Source: Nereocystis luetkeana (lineage: Eukaryota > Sar > Phaeophyceae > Laminariales > Laminariaceae). Taken from it: a DNA stretch of 64,000 nt. Shown here one piece after another: positions 27,301 through 35,108 of this stretch; the stretch's first letter is position 1; the number at the start of each line of letters is the position of its first letter. Location of the stretch: positions 2,782,975-2,846,974 of the forward strand of contig JARUPZ010000020.1 of assembly GCA_031213475.1 (NCBI GenBank). Direction: 5' to 3'. Made by a program: the position numbers and the translations under genes. The notes under the pieces are model-generated. The model had not been told where the DNA came from and made no database searches. It saw only the letters and a program-made list of their open reading frames with translations.

Positions 27301-30300
27301 CCCTCGGGACAAGCCTAAAAGTTATGATATCGCCGTCGCGGCCCGACGAGGACTCCCGGAGTTTCTGCTATAAGAACATCGGTTTGGCACTTGGGGTAGA
27401 AAATATGTCGCCAGAGACTCGTCCAACACGCGGGTAATTCCACGGCGAGTCATGTGTCCTACTCAGACCACGGCCTGCAGTGTCTTAATAATACAGTGGG
27501 TGCTGATATGTATTCTCACGTGTCTCCAGATGCCCCCCGCGGTTCTGCCGGCAAGTAACGCAACACCCCAACAAACCCCACCAATCAATTCACGTCCGCC
27601 TCGTTATCTCTGCGCCGTTCGGTCGGGCCGTTCCGTCGTCCCGAAAAAAAAGATTGACCGTCTTCATTCAGTCCTCAGTCCTTCCTCTTCCGAAAACAAC
27701 GGGCAGGGTGCATTACTCTTCATAGAAACGCTTCGAATATGTTCACGTTGGGACACAAGCCAGTACGTATTCACGATTAACCCCTTTAGAACTCCATTCC
27801 CGTTTTGGGGACAAACCGTCCTAATTCCAAGTAGTTTGCCCCCAATTGTCCCAAAAAGAGACTGCAGTCCTAAACGGGTTAACCACATGAAATGGTGTTA
27901 TCTTCTGTTCGTATTGTAATGCTGGTGGTATGAAGATAACCCCCCTACCTCCCCCTTCCCCGCCGCCCCGCGGACTCCCTCCACCATGAACAGTTTAATT
28001 TTTTTAAAGGCAAACAACGGGCGCGCGCTTGCAAATACGCGTATGTATGTATGTATTCTACGTCAGGTATGGTACCGTGGGGTCTTTTCATCTATCTCCA
28101 CACCTTGTCAGGCAAACGAGCCTTACTTTCGAGTGTGGTGCGCGCTATCCCCCGGAGGTGTGACCGGCTCATTCTATTACGGGGGGCCATAGTAAACAGG
28201 ACCTATGGTATACATAAAAACCTCTATATTTAACCATTTTTATTGACTGACAACATTTGGTCCTACTTGCTATGGTCCCCCGTAATAGTATACATCCCTA
28301 CTAGTGTGTGCATCCTTCACAAAGAATCGCGCATCCTTCACAGAGAACGGTGCTGCGATGTATAGCGGTGACGACTACCTCCATTTTCGCCACAGAGTTC
28401 AGGCCCCTCGGGCAACTGGCTCGGTAATACCTCGCCCAAATTTGGACTCGAACGTATGTCGTTGACGCGGCGTAACAAACAATGCCATGGCCGCAACAGT
28501 ACATATCGCAAAACCGAACAGCATACATACATACATACATACATACATACATACATACATACATACATACATACATACATACATACATACATACCCTGAT
28601 GCTTTTGTTTTTTCAAGACTGCAAAGAGAATGGGGTGGTATAGGTAGTCTTTCGCCCGAGTCGCTCCGAGCGGACGCAAAAAACAAGGGGCTAAAAGTGA
28701 CGACCCTGCCGTTCAGTGTCACTCGCGACTATGGTCCAACACGCGGCGTGCCAGGCTGGTTGTCGACGAAACCATCGACCTCGCAGCTGGGGCCTGTCGT
28801 TCTGGTTTGTTTTCGAACTATGTTATATCGTCAAGTTGGTCGTTTATTGACGGATAATGGGTACCGCCTTTCTTTGAGAACGTTGAGACGAGGGTACGCA
28901 GGCGTAGTAGGCTCTTGTTTGCGGGCTTTGTGACGCGCATGGGAGAGGAGCGTCTGCCGAAGACGGTTATGTTTTGGGGAGATGGTTGGGGGTATGGGTT
29001 ACTCCGGAGGACAGAGGAGTGGGACTGGATGAGGTGAGGACCTAGCTCAAGGGGTTCGGCGTCATGCAAGCTCGAAGGGTGGCGTGAGGCAGCACAGAAA
29101 ACCGGCAGATGGTTCCGACGGGTCGAGGAAGGGGCGGAGGCCTTCATGCGGAAATTGCATAATAAGGATGAGAAGGAGGTATCGGCAGAACTTCATAGGA
29201 TAGCTGCAGCCACGACGATAATCGTTGACGCCAACGCGCGTGCGCAGAATGGCAGGGAAGAGGGGGGAGGCGAAAGGGGGAGGAGGGGGAATGGGGGATG
29301 GGGGGGGGGGGGGCGGTCTGCCCAGCAGACTGAAGCCTGGGTATGAACAAATCATCGTCATGATGCACTCCCTTCTTTGGGGCCAAAGTAACTAGCATGG
29401 TGCCACCTGGGCAACTTTGCGTGCCTGTATGCTCCAGTGCCTTCCTTTCGTATTACATTCCCCTCCCGCCCGTGTGTGTCCCTTTTTCTCCCTTCTTTTC
29501 ATCGTTCTTTCTTTCCCGTTTGTACCTCTTTGTGTCTCTGTCTGTATCTTTCGGTTTGCCTCTTTGCTTTTTGCTATCTATCTATCTGCTTCTGCTTTTT
29601 TTGCTTAGCTCCGTCTTCTTTTTTAATTTTTTTGTCTGCTACTGTGGTCTCTTTTTTTTCTTGCCAGGTGTCCTTATTGGCGGAGTGTGTATGATTGTTT
29701 TTTGTTTTTGTCTCTGTTCTACCTTGTTGTGTTTTTGCTTCCTATTGCTTCCTCGCCTGACTTGAACTTTTTTCTCTCTCTTCCCTGTTGGATGTGTGAT
29801 TCTTTTCGATTTTCGATTTCGATTTTTCGACGTCGAGTTGTTATTTTTCATCCCGTCTATTTTGTTCTGGGTAGTATATTATGGTCTTCTCGGTTTCTCT
29901 GGCGACTTGTTCAGCGTACCGCATGCATCTGATACGTACGTACGCGCGCGGACCTCTTTTTTTCATTTTTTGTTTGAGGTGTAGATGTGCTTCAGTTATT
30001 ATCGTGTGCACTACTCTTTTGCTTGTTTTATTTTATTACCGAGGTATTTCTTCCACTCCACTGTCCAGAGTTATTGAAGCCTGCCCTGCGACCACGAACT
30101 GCATTGTATTGTGAGTTTATGTGAGAACAACAACAACAAACAAGATCGGATGATGTGGGTACCACATTTATCAGCTTACAAGTCGTAGTATGGTATCAGC
30201 GGACCGAAACGTTTATCAGGTACCTGTATCATTTATCATTTCGTGTTCTTCTGCTGTTTGACTCGAGTCGACAAGACTTAAGAGAAGAAAGGGCTGAATG

Positions 30301-33300
30301 CATGATGAACGTTTCTATTAAAAATAGCGATGAAGACTAAAGAGAACCTTTAACAATCTGGGAGAAGGCAGCCAAAACGGGCCAAAACTCGCCATGAACG
30401 CGGCTACGCCGAGTTGCATCGAACCAGGAAATTTCTCAGTTGCTTACGACGATTCCGAAGTGCAGACCACGCTACATATTTTTCAAGTAAAAACCATCCC
30501 TAAAGATCCCTTCTCCCAACTGCTACACCTACTCAGACTAAAGGCACGAACCGTAGCGGGGTGGGGGAGAAGAGCCTGCTACGTAATATATATATATATT
30601 TGCTCATCCCATTTATTATCTTCGCCCATCTTCTTCTCTCTCTCCTTCCAACTCGTAACTCAGATCCGGGGTCACATAACAGGCTCCCCTCCCGCTACGT
30701 AATATGTGACCCCGGATCTGAGCTACGACTACTGCATTATTACGGGGGACCATAGTAAATAGGACCAAATATTGTAAGTAAAAATATGTGAATGTATAGA
30801 TCTGTGTATGTACCGTAGGTCCTGTTTACTGTGGTCCCCCGTAGTAGCGGTAGATAATAGATAGATGGGCGAAGATAATAATGAGATGGAATAAAAGTGA
30901 AGTGAAACTGATGCATTGGCACTACTAAGTCTTGTCCACTATACCCCTCAGGTCCGAACGAAATACAAACCGACGGGGTAAATTTTCCTCATCGTGCTAA
31001 CTGGCGTGACCGCAAGCTAGCGCACAGCAGCGGTAGTAGTGTATGTATGTGTACGGTACGATTTGTACCAAAAAAGCATCGTTCGCTTCGTTTTACTTGG
31101 CTAGACCCTTTTTTTAAGACCGCAGTCCCGTTATGGGGACGAAACTACTCAAATGATAAGTAGTTTGAAACGGGACTGACTGCGGTCGGTCCTGAAAGGG
31201 TTAACGGTTGTACGCGTAAGTGTGTGTGTGTGTTTTTGTATGCTTCGGTTTGCCTGTCATTTCCCTTGGTTCTCGGTGTAACTCGGTTTAGATGTATAAT
31301 ATTCCGGGGCACCATAGTAAATAGGACCTATGGTAGACACAAAAACCTACCGGTATATATTTACCGTTTTTTGCTAGTAATAATTGGTCCTATTTACTAT
31401 GGCCCCCCGTAATAGTGGTAGTTGTTTCTTTTTACGTACTGTTATAAGGATTACCCTGGGCTGGGTAATCGAGCGATCTTTTACCCCTATAGCTCAGTGG
31501 GCAACACCTTCACATTTGACGTCGTCCACGTCACGGGTTCGAACCTCACTTCGAATGTTTCTTTCACAGAAACGCTTGCGCGTGCACACCTAAAACAAAA
31601 CACATCTCCCTGGTTCCCCAGGTATTGAAACGAAGCGGGTAGGTCAGCGTACGGACGTATACGGTGTGCCGACGCCCCAAAGACCCCGCCGTTTAGAGGG
31701 GGGGAGAGTGTTATAAGGATTACCCTGGGCTGGGTAATCGATCGATCTTTTACCCCTATAGCTTAGTAGGTAACACCTTCACAGTACGAGCTTGTTTTGT
31801 ATTTTCTGCCCCATTCCCTGCTACAGGGGGGAGGCACGGCACTAAATATTTTTATTTTTTTAATTTTCCTGCCGATTTTTTTGCTGTTCCTTTTTCGTTT
31901 TTCTCCATTTCATAGATTGATTGTGTATGGCGCGCCTGTCGTAATCAGTACGATGAACCGGCATTGCATTGCCTGCTCTGCTCACTGGAAAACGATGCGG
32001 TATCTCTGTGGTGTAGTTTTGTGCCCGCAGAGAGAGAGAGCTTGTATCTCTCTAGAAATCGAGGAATCGGCACGGAAACTGTGGTCGTGCTGGATGTCGT
32101 CGGGAATAATAGGAACGAAGAACAGATACACTGACTGGTGCATGTGTGCTCATCGTAGAAACAAACATCTCGGAACCTAAAGTAAAGGCGTGCGTACCTG
32201 GCAGTTGATTTCATTCCCGAGTCTACCGGCACTCTTTCGTACCACCAGAGGCTAAGGTGCACTCAAACAATGTTGTGCGAAAAAAATGCTATTTCATAGA
32301 CAAAGGCAGTGCGGAGTTGGGGGTGAAGCGAGGGGACACACATACATGCTATTATTTGTGTAACCGGAGACCTTCCATATTATTTTGTTCTCCAGGTTTT
32401 CTCGATTGGTAACTTTTGCAATCAGGGTACGGAGTCGTGTGAGTTTCGGCAAATAAATGGCAACTTATTATATGGAACGCCTATTATTGTGGCCTTCACA
32501 TATTGCGGGGAAACAACCGGAGAAAAGATTGGAAGAAAAAATAGCGCACGAAACAAAACGTGGAAGAATTTGGAATTTTTAGGAAGAGCGGGCCTATTTT
32601 TTAAGACCAGCACATACATACTATACGCACTTACGTTCCACCTGGAGATAGATACAATTTAATGTGAGCAAGAAAGATCATCCGGCAGACAAGACCGCTC
32701 TGTTTGTCGTTTTGTGCATCGTTGTGTATGTATGTCTGCGTGCCCATACGGTTGGCGCCGTGCCTCGTCGGCTCACCCAATCCAATCCTCGACACACGGC
32801 ACGACGTGAAGATGCCCTTTCGCGAGGTCGTCGTAAGACTTGACGGCGATCGCGAGCTCGTCATACACCGGGTTGTAGGCCACCGACGTTGCCTCGCCGA
32901 AGGTCGCCGTGGAGTTGTAAAAGCCCACCAGGGCGGGAGAAAGGTCGTCGCCGATCTTGAAGATAGCCACCCCGGTAGGAGCTGCCACGAACACGTTCTG
33001 TTCACGGCGAAAAAGATGGAGAGGGGGTGGATGGGCGGGGGGGTTGGGGGGGGGAGGGGGTGAGGTGTGTCGCCACCGCTCGCGAGACTGAGCGGGTCAC
33101 AGGCAGACTGTACACGTGCCCGAGCGGTGCCCTTAGCGAGTACAACTGCCTGCCGCATAAATCGGTTCATGTAAGAAGGAGGGAATGGCACACAGGGTGA
33201 TTTTTCGCACTTACTTTCGTGCTTGCGTGACTACGCGCTAATGAGCGTGTACGGCATACCAGTCGTACATCCTGTCTGCATATATATACATACTGCGAAG

Positions 33301-34775
33301 TACGTATTCGTTTATGCACGGTGTTTCAGCCGTTTGCGGGTGATAATGCTAGCGATATCACTGGGGAGGGGGGGGGGGGGGGGGGGGGGGTCCTGCCCCG
33401 CTCCCTGATCGTATGTTGCAGCGCTACGGGCTTCAGGAGTCGCCCAGGTGGGCGACAGGGTATTCTGTGATGTACGTTGACTGACCTGACCAGTGACGCA
33501 CGGAGGGTGCATCGTGTAAGGCAGCGATAAAGCCGTAGGATGGCTCGCTGTCATATCGATGTAGGTATACAATGGAGTGTCCCCGGCGGGGGAGACCATT
33601 GTCTGGGTCATGGAAACCCCGTATCGGCTGTAATGGTCGATACGGGTGCTCTCTGGCCCTACCTGGGGTTAGTCAATCCCACCAAAGAACGAAAGAAACA
33701 AGTCAAACCATATCCTGTTCACACACCGTTCATGAGTCTTGCCCACCACGTTCATGTCAGTTGCCCATAACGTGCATGTCAGTTGATCCCACGTCGCATT
33801 CGCTGAGCAATACCAACACTCAACTCTCGTGGCGTCTGGCCACCCCGTGGCCAGAGAGGATTTAGGAGCGAGGTACGGAGGAAATCCCCATGAGGACTCT
33901 CTCAACGAACGACAACAGCTGGCTATCGAGGTGAGACCGAGCCGATAGCGGCACACAGGAGGAGGCAGCTGTAACACGTACTACTATGGTTGCTCGAAGA
34001 AGCCTACTCGACGAAGTAACGCGGGCGTTAGAGTTCCGTACGATCGCTTTCAATCGTCTTTGCTCGTGCGAAAGAGATAGTCTCGGAGATATGGCGAGAT
34101 CCAACATAGATAGACAACAAAAAAACAAAGGGAACACCAATCATATAAAAACGAGAGAGCAACAGGTGAAGCAGGATGGGTAAAAATAAGACAGACCACG
34201 ACAATGTTGAGAAAAAAACCACAACCCACACGAAGTTAAAGACGGTATGACGTACTAAAAATATTAGGAAAAAAACTATGGTGTGTGAGGTATGCCTTAG
34301 CCCTGTTAGAACTGCACTCCCGTTCTTGGGGACGAACCACTTAAATCCCAAGTAATGTGTACCCAAAACGGGACTGCGGTCCTAAAAGAGTTGGGGGAGG
34401 CACACCCAACGAAACTTGGATCGTAGGGAAAAATATCTCGTAGAGATCTGTCAGTACACCCCATCGCTCGGCGTTTACCATCTTTTCTATCTCCCCATTG
34501 TCGAGAAAATTCATCAGAGAGAAGTTTTGCGTAGTCTTGCGTGTCATACACGGGTATACGATACGATACACCTGGCACCGTATACCTGGTACCTGGCATT
34601 GTTTGTACCGGGCACTGACATTGGTGGATGGCTTGACGACGACAATCTCCAGAGGGCCTTCCCCTTCATTCGGGTTCGCGTATCCTCCGACCTTGGTCAT
34701 GGTGAGGGTGGCCCGAGCCGAGGCGATGGTGGCCAAGCCCCCTAGCACTCTAAGCGTGGGGTTGGTGAAAGTCAT
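9827..34775 (-). CDS. Choice-of-anchor I domain protein, 13 exons, 516 aa
   Basis: I assembled this gene by joining minus-strand exons 34775-34620, 32997-32803, 23876-23781, 22558-22367, 21024-20962, 19578-19507, 17312-17183, 16808-16648, 16078-16020, 14584-14466, 12989-12911, 11269-11188 and 9973-9827. Every junction is GT/AG, all phases agree, and the sum is 1551 nt (516 codons plus TAA). The order of motifs matches bacterial and animal choice-of-anchor I proteins (YVTN/LVIVD beta-propellers, including mesenchyme-specific cell surface glycoproteins): [137 protein letters not shown]. The likely fold is an extracellular or surface beta-propeller; the biochemical role is unknown. Residues 8-20 are hydrophobic and may be a signal peptide. 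No C-terminal membrane anchor is visible. An in-frame TAA lies two codons before the chosen ATG, but an upstream exon cannot be excluded. Introns hold about 23.4 kb. Confidence 0.9.
10037..10229. repeat. (GGAAC)n pentanucleotide array
   Basis: About 190 bp of GGAAC units with GGAAT, GGATC and GAAGG variants. It lies in the last intron, 64 bp upstream of the exon 13 acceptor. Confidence 0.95.
10921..11025. mobile_element. M1 Stowaway-like MITE, copy 1
   Basis: It is 105 bp with ends TTACGGGGGGCCATAG / CTATGGTCCCCCGTAA and TA duplications at 10919-10920 and 11026-11027. TA targets and the short length fit Tc1/mariner-mobilised MITEs. It lies in the last intron of the choice-of-anchor gene. Confidence 0.9.
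11188..11269 (-). CDS. Choice-of-anchor gene exon 12 (aa 441-468)
   Basis: The acceptor is TCTCCTCAG|A. It encodes [18 protein letters not shown] and TDAEAPVFQ, matching the family GLERVGG strand. The donor is GTATTT. It was found by looking for the phase and motif required between exons 11 and 13. Confidence 0.9.
12722..12890. repeat. Degenerate (AAC)n/(CAG)n tract
   Basis: CAACAACAA and CAGCAGCAA units run up to the exon 11 donor side. Confidence 0.8.
12911..12989 (-). CDS. Choice-of-anchor gene exon 11 (aa 415-441)
   Basis: The acceptor is CGAAAG. It encodes [20 protein letters not shown], the near-invariant DDRS-KGPEPEG block of the family. The donor is GTGCGG. Confidence 0.92.
14466..14584 (-). 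CDS. Choice-of-anchor gene exon 10 (aa 375-415)
   Basis: The acceptor is CCCACAG|G. It encodes [19 protein letters not shown] through FSELFNSKG; the family equivalent is SFSIWD...LVWDSGD. The donor is GTGGGG. Confidence 0.9.
14885..15020. repeat. Minisatellite, ~22-24-bp units
   Basis: Five imperfect units of the form gcctctacaatgcggtagca lie in the intron between exons 9 and 10. Confidence 0.8.
16020..16078 (-). CDS. Choice-of-anchor gene exon 9 (aa 356-375)
   Basis: This 59-nt exon encodes [19 protein letters not shown] and ends in a split Arg codon. The acceptor is GCGAAG and the donor GTACAG. Confidence 0.88.
16267..16370. mobile_element. M1 MITE, copy 2
   Basis: The ends are TTACGAGAGACCGTAG and GGTCGCCCGTAA. 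TA follows on the right; the left TA has mutated. It lies in the intron between exons 8 and 9. Confidence 0.85.
16379..16535. repeat. (GGTAT)n pentanucleotide array
   Basis: Units are GGTAT with GGCAT, GGTGT and GGTAC variants. It starts within 10 bp of M1 copy 2, in the intron between exons 8 and 9. Confidence 0.95.
16648..16808 (-). CDS. Choice-of-anchor gene exon 8 (aa 302-355)
   Basis: It completes a split Tyr codon and encodes [32 protein letters not shown] and EANLGRLK. The acceptor is CCCAAG and the donor GTGCGC. Confidence 0.92.
16972..17077. mobile_element. M1 MITE, copy 3
   Basis: The ends are TTGTGGGGGACCATAG and CCCGTAA with TA on both sides (16970-16971, 17078-17079); the target was C-TA-G. 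It lies in the 374-bp intron between exons 7 and 8 and makes up over a quarter of it. Confidence 0.88.
17183..17312 (-). CDS. Choice-of-anchor gene exon 7 (aa 259-301)
   Basis: The acceptor is GTATACAG|GAG and the donor a perfect GTGAGT after codon position 1. It encodes [18 protein letters not shown] and [18 protein letters not shown], a family hallmark. Confidence 0.93.
17663..17999 (+). mobile_element. tRNA-derived SINE, divergent subfamily
   Basis: A-box-like TGGCTTGGTAGG (17671) and B-box-like GGTTCAAGTCT (17715) are spaced as in a tRNA. The body shares 'gcaaa', 'aatcgacgag', 'ataaaggcacgtaccg' and 'ggagaag' with the SINE at 37.48 kb. It ends in an A-rich tail (17978-17999). Overall similarity to the 37.48-kb copy is low, so it is an older or separate subfamily. 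Confidence 0.65.
18546..18661. repeat. Two-copy ~58-bp tandem repeat
   Basis: Two diverged units share ggacaaa, ggatgact/ggctgact and ccaaatatgg/cccaatatgg. The first unit contains a TATTAATA (18578), but the second is the same length there. Confidence 0.65.
19507..19578 (-). CDS. Choice-of-anchor gene exon 6 (aa 235-258)
   Basis: The acceptor is CACCTAG|GAA and the donor AAG|GTGCAG. It encodes [24 protein letters not shown]. Joined to exon 5 it gives the family junction VTLQ-ENNA. Confidence 0.9.
20086..20174. mobile_element. M2 MITE, copy 3
   Basis: CTGTCCTGTTTTGGGGGAC on the left and GAGACTGCAGTACCTAAAAGG on the right form the M2 arms. The outer ends are decayed. Confidence 0.6.
20821..20924. 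repeat. Two-copy 55-bp tandem repeat near exon 5 donor
   Basis: The unit begins agatggtctactgcgatcga and ends gtatgtatgtgtggaatct. The second copy ends 37 bp past the exon 5 donor side. Confidence 0.85.
20962..21024 (-). CDS. Choice-of-anchor gene exon 5 (aa 214-234)
   Basis: The acceptor is CGACCAG|GAT and the donor CAG|GTGGGA. It encodes [20 protein letters not shown], a standard propeller strand of the family. Confidence 0.92.
21264..21317. repeat. (AAC)n microsatellite
   Basis: Uninterrupted AAC units over about 50 bp, in the intron between exons 4 and 5. Confidence 0.95.
22367..22558 (-). CDS. Choice-of-anchor gene exon 4 (aa 150-213)
   Basis: The acceptor is TTTATTTACAG|CTG and the donor ATG|GTAAGA, both strong. 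It encodes [19 protein letters not shown] and [12 protein letters not shown], phase 0 at both ends. Confidence 0.9.
23341..23780 (-). repeat. Tandem array derived from exon 3 and its donor
   Basis: Starting in exon 3, a ~140-145-bp unit recurs. The motif [15 protein letters not shown] is followed by decayed forms [16 protein letters not shown] (about 23690-23634), [16 protein letters not shown] (about 23545-23497) and [12 protein letters not shown] (about 23396-23344). Each unit also contains the donor region (GTGAGA, GTCAGA, GCGAAA, GTGAAA) and intron sequence rich in 'cgatacgat'. A minus-strand frame stays open across three units. They are more likely pseudo-exons than used exons, because the motif decays with distance. 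Confidence 0.75.
23389..23419. repeat. Perfect 13-bp inverted repeat
   Basis: The arms gatatatcggaac and gttccgatatatc are separated by 5 nt (gtttt). The hairpin lies inside the exon-3-derived array. Confidence 0.85.
23781..23876 (-). CDS. Choice-of-anchor gene exon 3 (aa 118-149)
   Basis: The acceptor is GCGAG|GAT. It encodes [32 protein letters not shown], the most diagnostic block of the family. The donor is GTGAGA. The 3' half and donor are repeated three more times downstream (23341-23700). Confidence 0.88.
24021..24170 (+). repeat. R3 interspersed repeat, copy 2
   Basis: It carries the R3 string order (catgcatggccgtag, gtgtgaccatag, gccgggacggag-like, gctgtgaggtgttc). A partial extra unit precedes it at about 23955-24015. 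Confidence 0.7.
24636..24970. repeat. (ATCAT)n pentanucleotide array
   Basis: About 330 bp of TATCA/ATCAT units with GATCA and CATCA variants, interrupted at about 24748-24778. It lies in the large intron between exons 2 and 3. Confidence 0.95.
25985..26185 (-). mobile_element. SINE 3' fragment
   Basis: On the minus strand it matches the 3' half of the SINE at 37.48 kb ('ttcgacgcgaattgg', 'tttgcgataaaaatgatgg', 'gtgaccctggatctg', 'aatgggagg'). The tRNA-like head is absent. Confidence 0.65.
26366..26420. repeat. (CATA)n microsatellite
   Basis: About 55 bp of perfect CATA units. Confidence 0.97.
27777..27882. mobile_element. M2 MITE, copy 4 (best preserved ends)
   Basis: The left end is TTAACCCCTTTAGAACTCC and the right end GGACTGCAGT..TAAACGGGTTAA. 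Both outer ends read TTAA, so the target may be TTAA or TA. Confidence 0.78.
28177..28285. mobile_element. M1 MITE, copy 4
   Basis: It is 109 bp with TTACGGGGGGCCATAG and CTATGGTCCCCCGTAA ends and TA at 28175-28176 and 28286-28287. Its interior is close to copy 1. Confidence 0.92.
28523..28593. repeat. (CATA)n microsatellite
   Basis: About 70 bp of perfect CATA units; the second such array in the same intron. Confidence 0.97.
28870..30143 (+). mobile_element. 5'-truncated LINE, decayed RT C-terminus and 3' UTR
   Basis: From 28876 the frame reads [30 protein letters not shown], then [20 protein letters not shown]. This matches, in order, the better preserved LINE at 35.98-36.76 kb (SIETTIRKRRLFFAGGVARQ, ERLPNRVMLG, GKWYRGILEAAERFMVRWH). 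Several frameshifts and stops follow. A pyrimidine-rich 3' region (29400-30100) ends in ATGTGAGAACAACAACAAC (about 30120-30140), a LINE-type microsatellite tail. It lies antisense to the host gene in the large intron. Confidence 0.75.
30541..30895. mobile_element. Nested SINE 3' fragments (palindromic) with M1 MITE
   Basis: A plus-strand SINE 3' part (30541-30589) is interrupted by an inverted SINE 3' part (about 30600-30693). The plus part resumes at 30694 (TATGTGACCCCGGATCTGAG). The string gctacgtaatat flanks the inverted piece at 30578-30589 and 30694-30705 and could be a 12-bp target duplication. The outer SINE is split again by the M1 MITE at 30740-30844 and ends at 'gggcgaagataataatgaga'. 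Confidence 0.65.
30740..30844. mobile_element. M1 MITE, copy 5 (inside a SINE)
   Basis: The ends are TTACGGGGGACCATAG and GTGGTCCCCCGTAG, with TA at 30738-30739 and 30845-30846. It is inserted in the SINE 3' part, so it is younger than that SINE. Confidence 0.9.
31105..31204. mobile_element. M2 MITE, copy 5
   Basis: The arms are GACCGCAGTCCCGTTATGGGGAC and a GGGACTGACTGCGGTC-type complement. The right end is AAAGGGTTAA. Confidence 0.72.
31302..31412. mobile_element. M1 MITE, copy 6
   Basis: The ends are TTCCGGGGCACCATAG and CTATGGCCCCCCGTAA with TA at 31300-31301 and 31413-31414. Confidence 0.9.
31441..31783 (+). repeat. Pair of tRNA-like direct repeats (T repeat)
   Basis: A ~75-bp unit (gttataaggattaccctggg ... 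cacctt) occurs at 31441-31515 and 31710-31783. The first copy has an A-box-like TAGCTCAGTGG (31490) and a B-box GGTTCGAACC (31536). The acceptor and T-arm stems do not pair, so this is a tRNA-derived repeat and not a functional tRNA. The second copy lacks the B-box half. Confidence 0.65.
31880..32130 (+). mobile_element. Diverged LINE 3' end
   Basis: It shares tttcatagattg, gcgcctgtcgta, gcattgcattgcc, tatctctgtgg and gtgctggatgtcg in order with the LINE 3' end at 39.57-39.80 kb. No microsatellite tail remains. Confidence 0.6.
32803..32997 (-). CDS. Choice-of-anchor gene exon 2 (aa 53-117)
   Basis: The acceptor is GAACAG|AAC. It encodes [16 protein letters not shown] through [12 protein letters not shown], propeller-type repeats. 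The donor chosen for phase is GTGCCG, a weak match to consensus; another GT lies 5 nt further on. It is followed by the largest intron (8,926 bp). Confidence 0.8.
34297..34392. mobile_element. M2 MITE, copy 6
   Basis: The arms GAACTGCACTCCCGTTCTTGG and CAAAACGGGACTGCGGTCC fold on each other. It lies in the first intron of the choice-of-anchor gene. Confidence 0.72.
34620..34775 (-). CDS. Choice-of-anchor gene exon 1 (aa 1-52)
   Basis: It starts at ATG 34775 with in-frame TAA just upstream. It encodes the hydrophobic leader ([13 protein letters not shown]) and the first strand, [12 protein letters not shown]...[11 protein letters not shown]. The donor is GTCAGT at 34619, phase 0. Confidence 0.8.
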
Positions 34776-34842
34776 CCTTTAGAGGCCCGAGGTAGAGGAG
34801 GCCGTGTTTGTTGCCCTCTCCAACTGGCGTGAGTGATGGTGT

Positions 34843-35045
34843 GGGGGTTGTTGTTGTTATTGTTCTCACATTAAATCTCCGACGAAGGAGACCGTGGTCA
34901 CACAAAGGTGCTGGAGCCCTAGGAAGATCCGAAAAACAAAAAAAAAATCGAAAATTCGGCTGCCTCAAAATACACGAGACGAAAAAAGCGCACGCAAGAT
35001 TAAACCAATGGGCAAACTGAACTAACATGGCCACGGGTATATCGT
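34843..35045 (-). repeat. P element copy 3 (3' fragment)
   Basis: It carries the last ~200 bp of P with its (AAC)n tail. It starts 68 bp upstream of the ATG chosen for the choice-of-anchor gene and so occupies the presumed promoter or 5' leader. Confidence 0.8.
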
Positions 35046-35108
35046 ATAATTTACCCTGGTATACCATCTTCTCATCTTTTTGAGCATCGTGTGAAACTGC
35101 GTACCAGG

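Noticed and set aside
31483..31556. Possible tRNA gene with A and B boxes
   Set aside because: Acceptor and T-arm stems do not pair, and the unit is part of a dispersed repeat.
33366..33390. Long G runs (also at 4151, 6068, 42181, 51026) as G-quadruplex regulators
   Set aside because: Many are homopolymers of variable length with no consistent position relative to the gene. Length errors are likely, and no functional support was seen.
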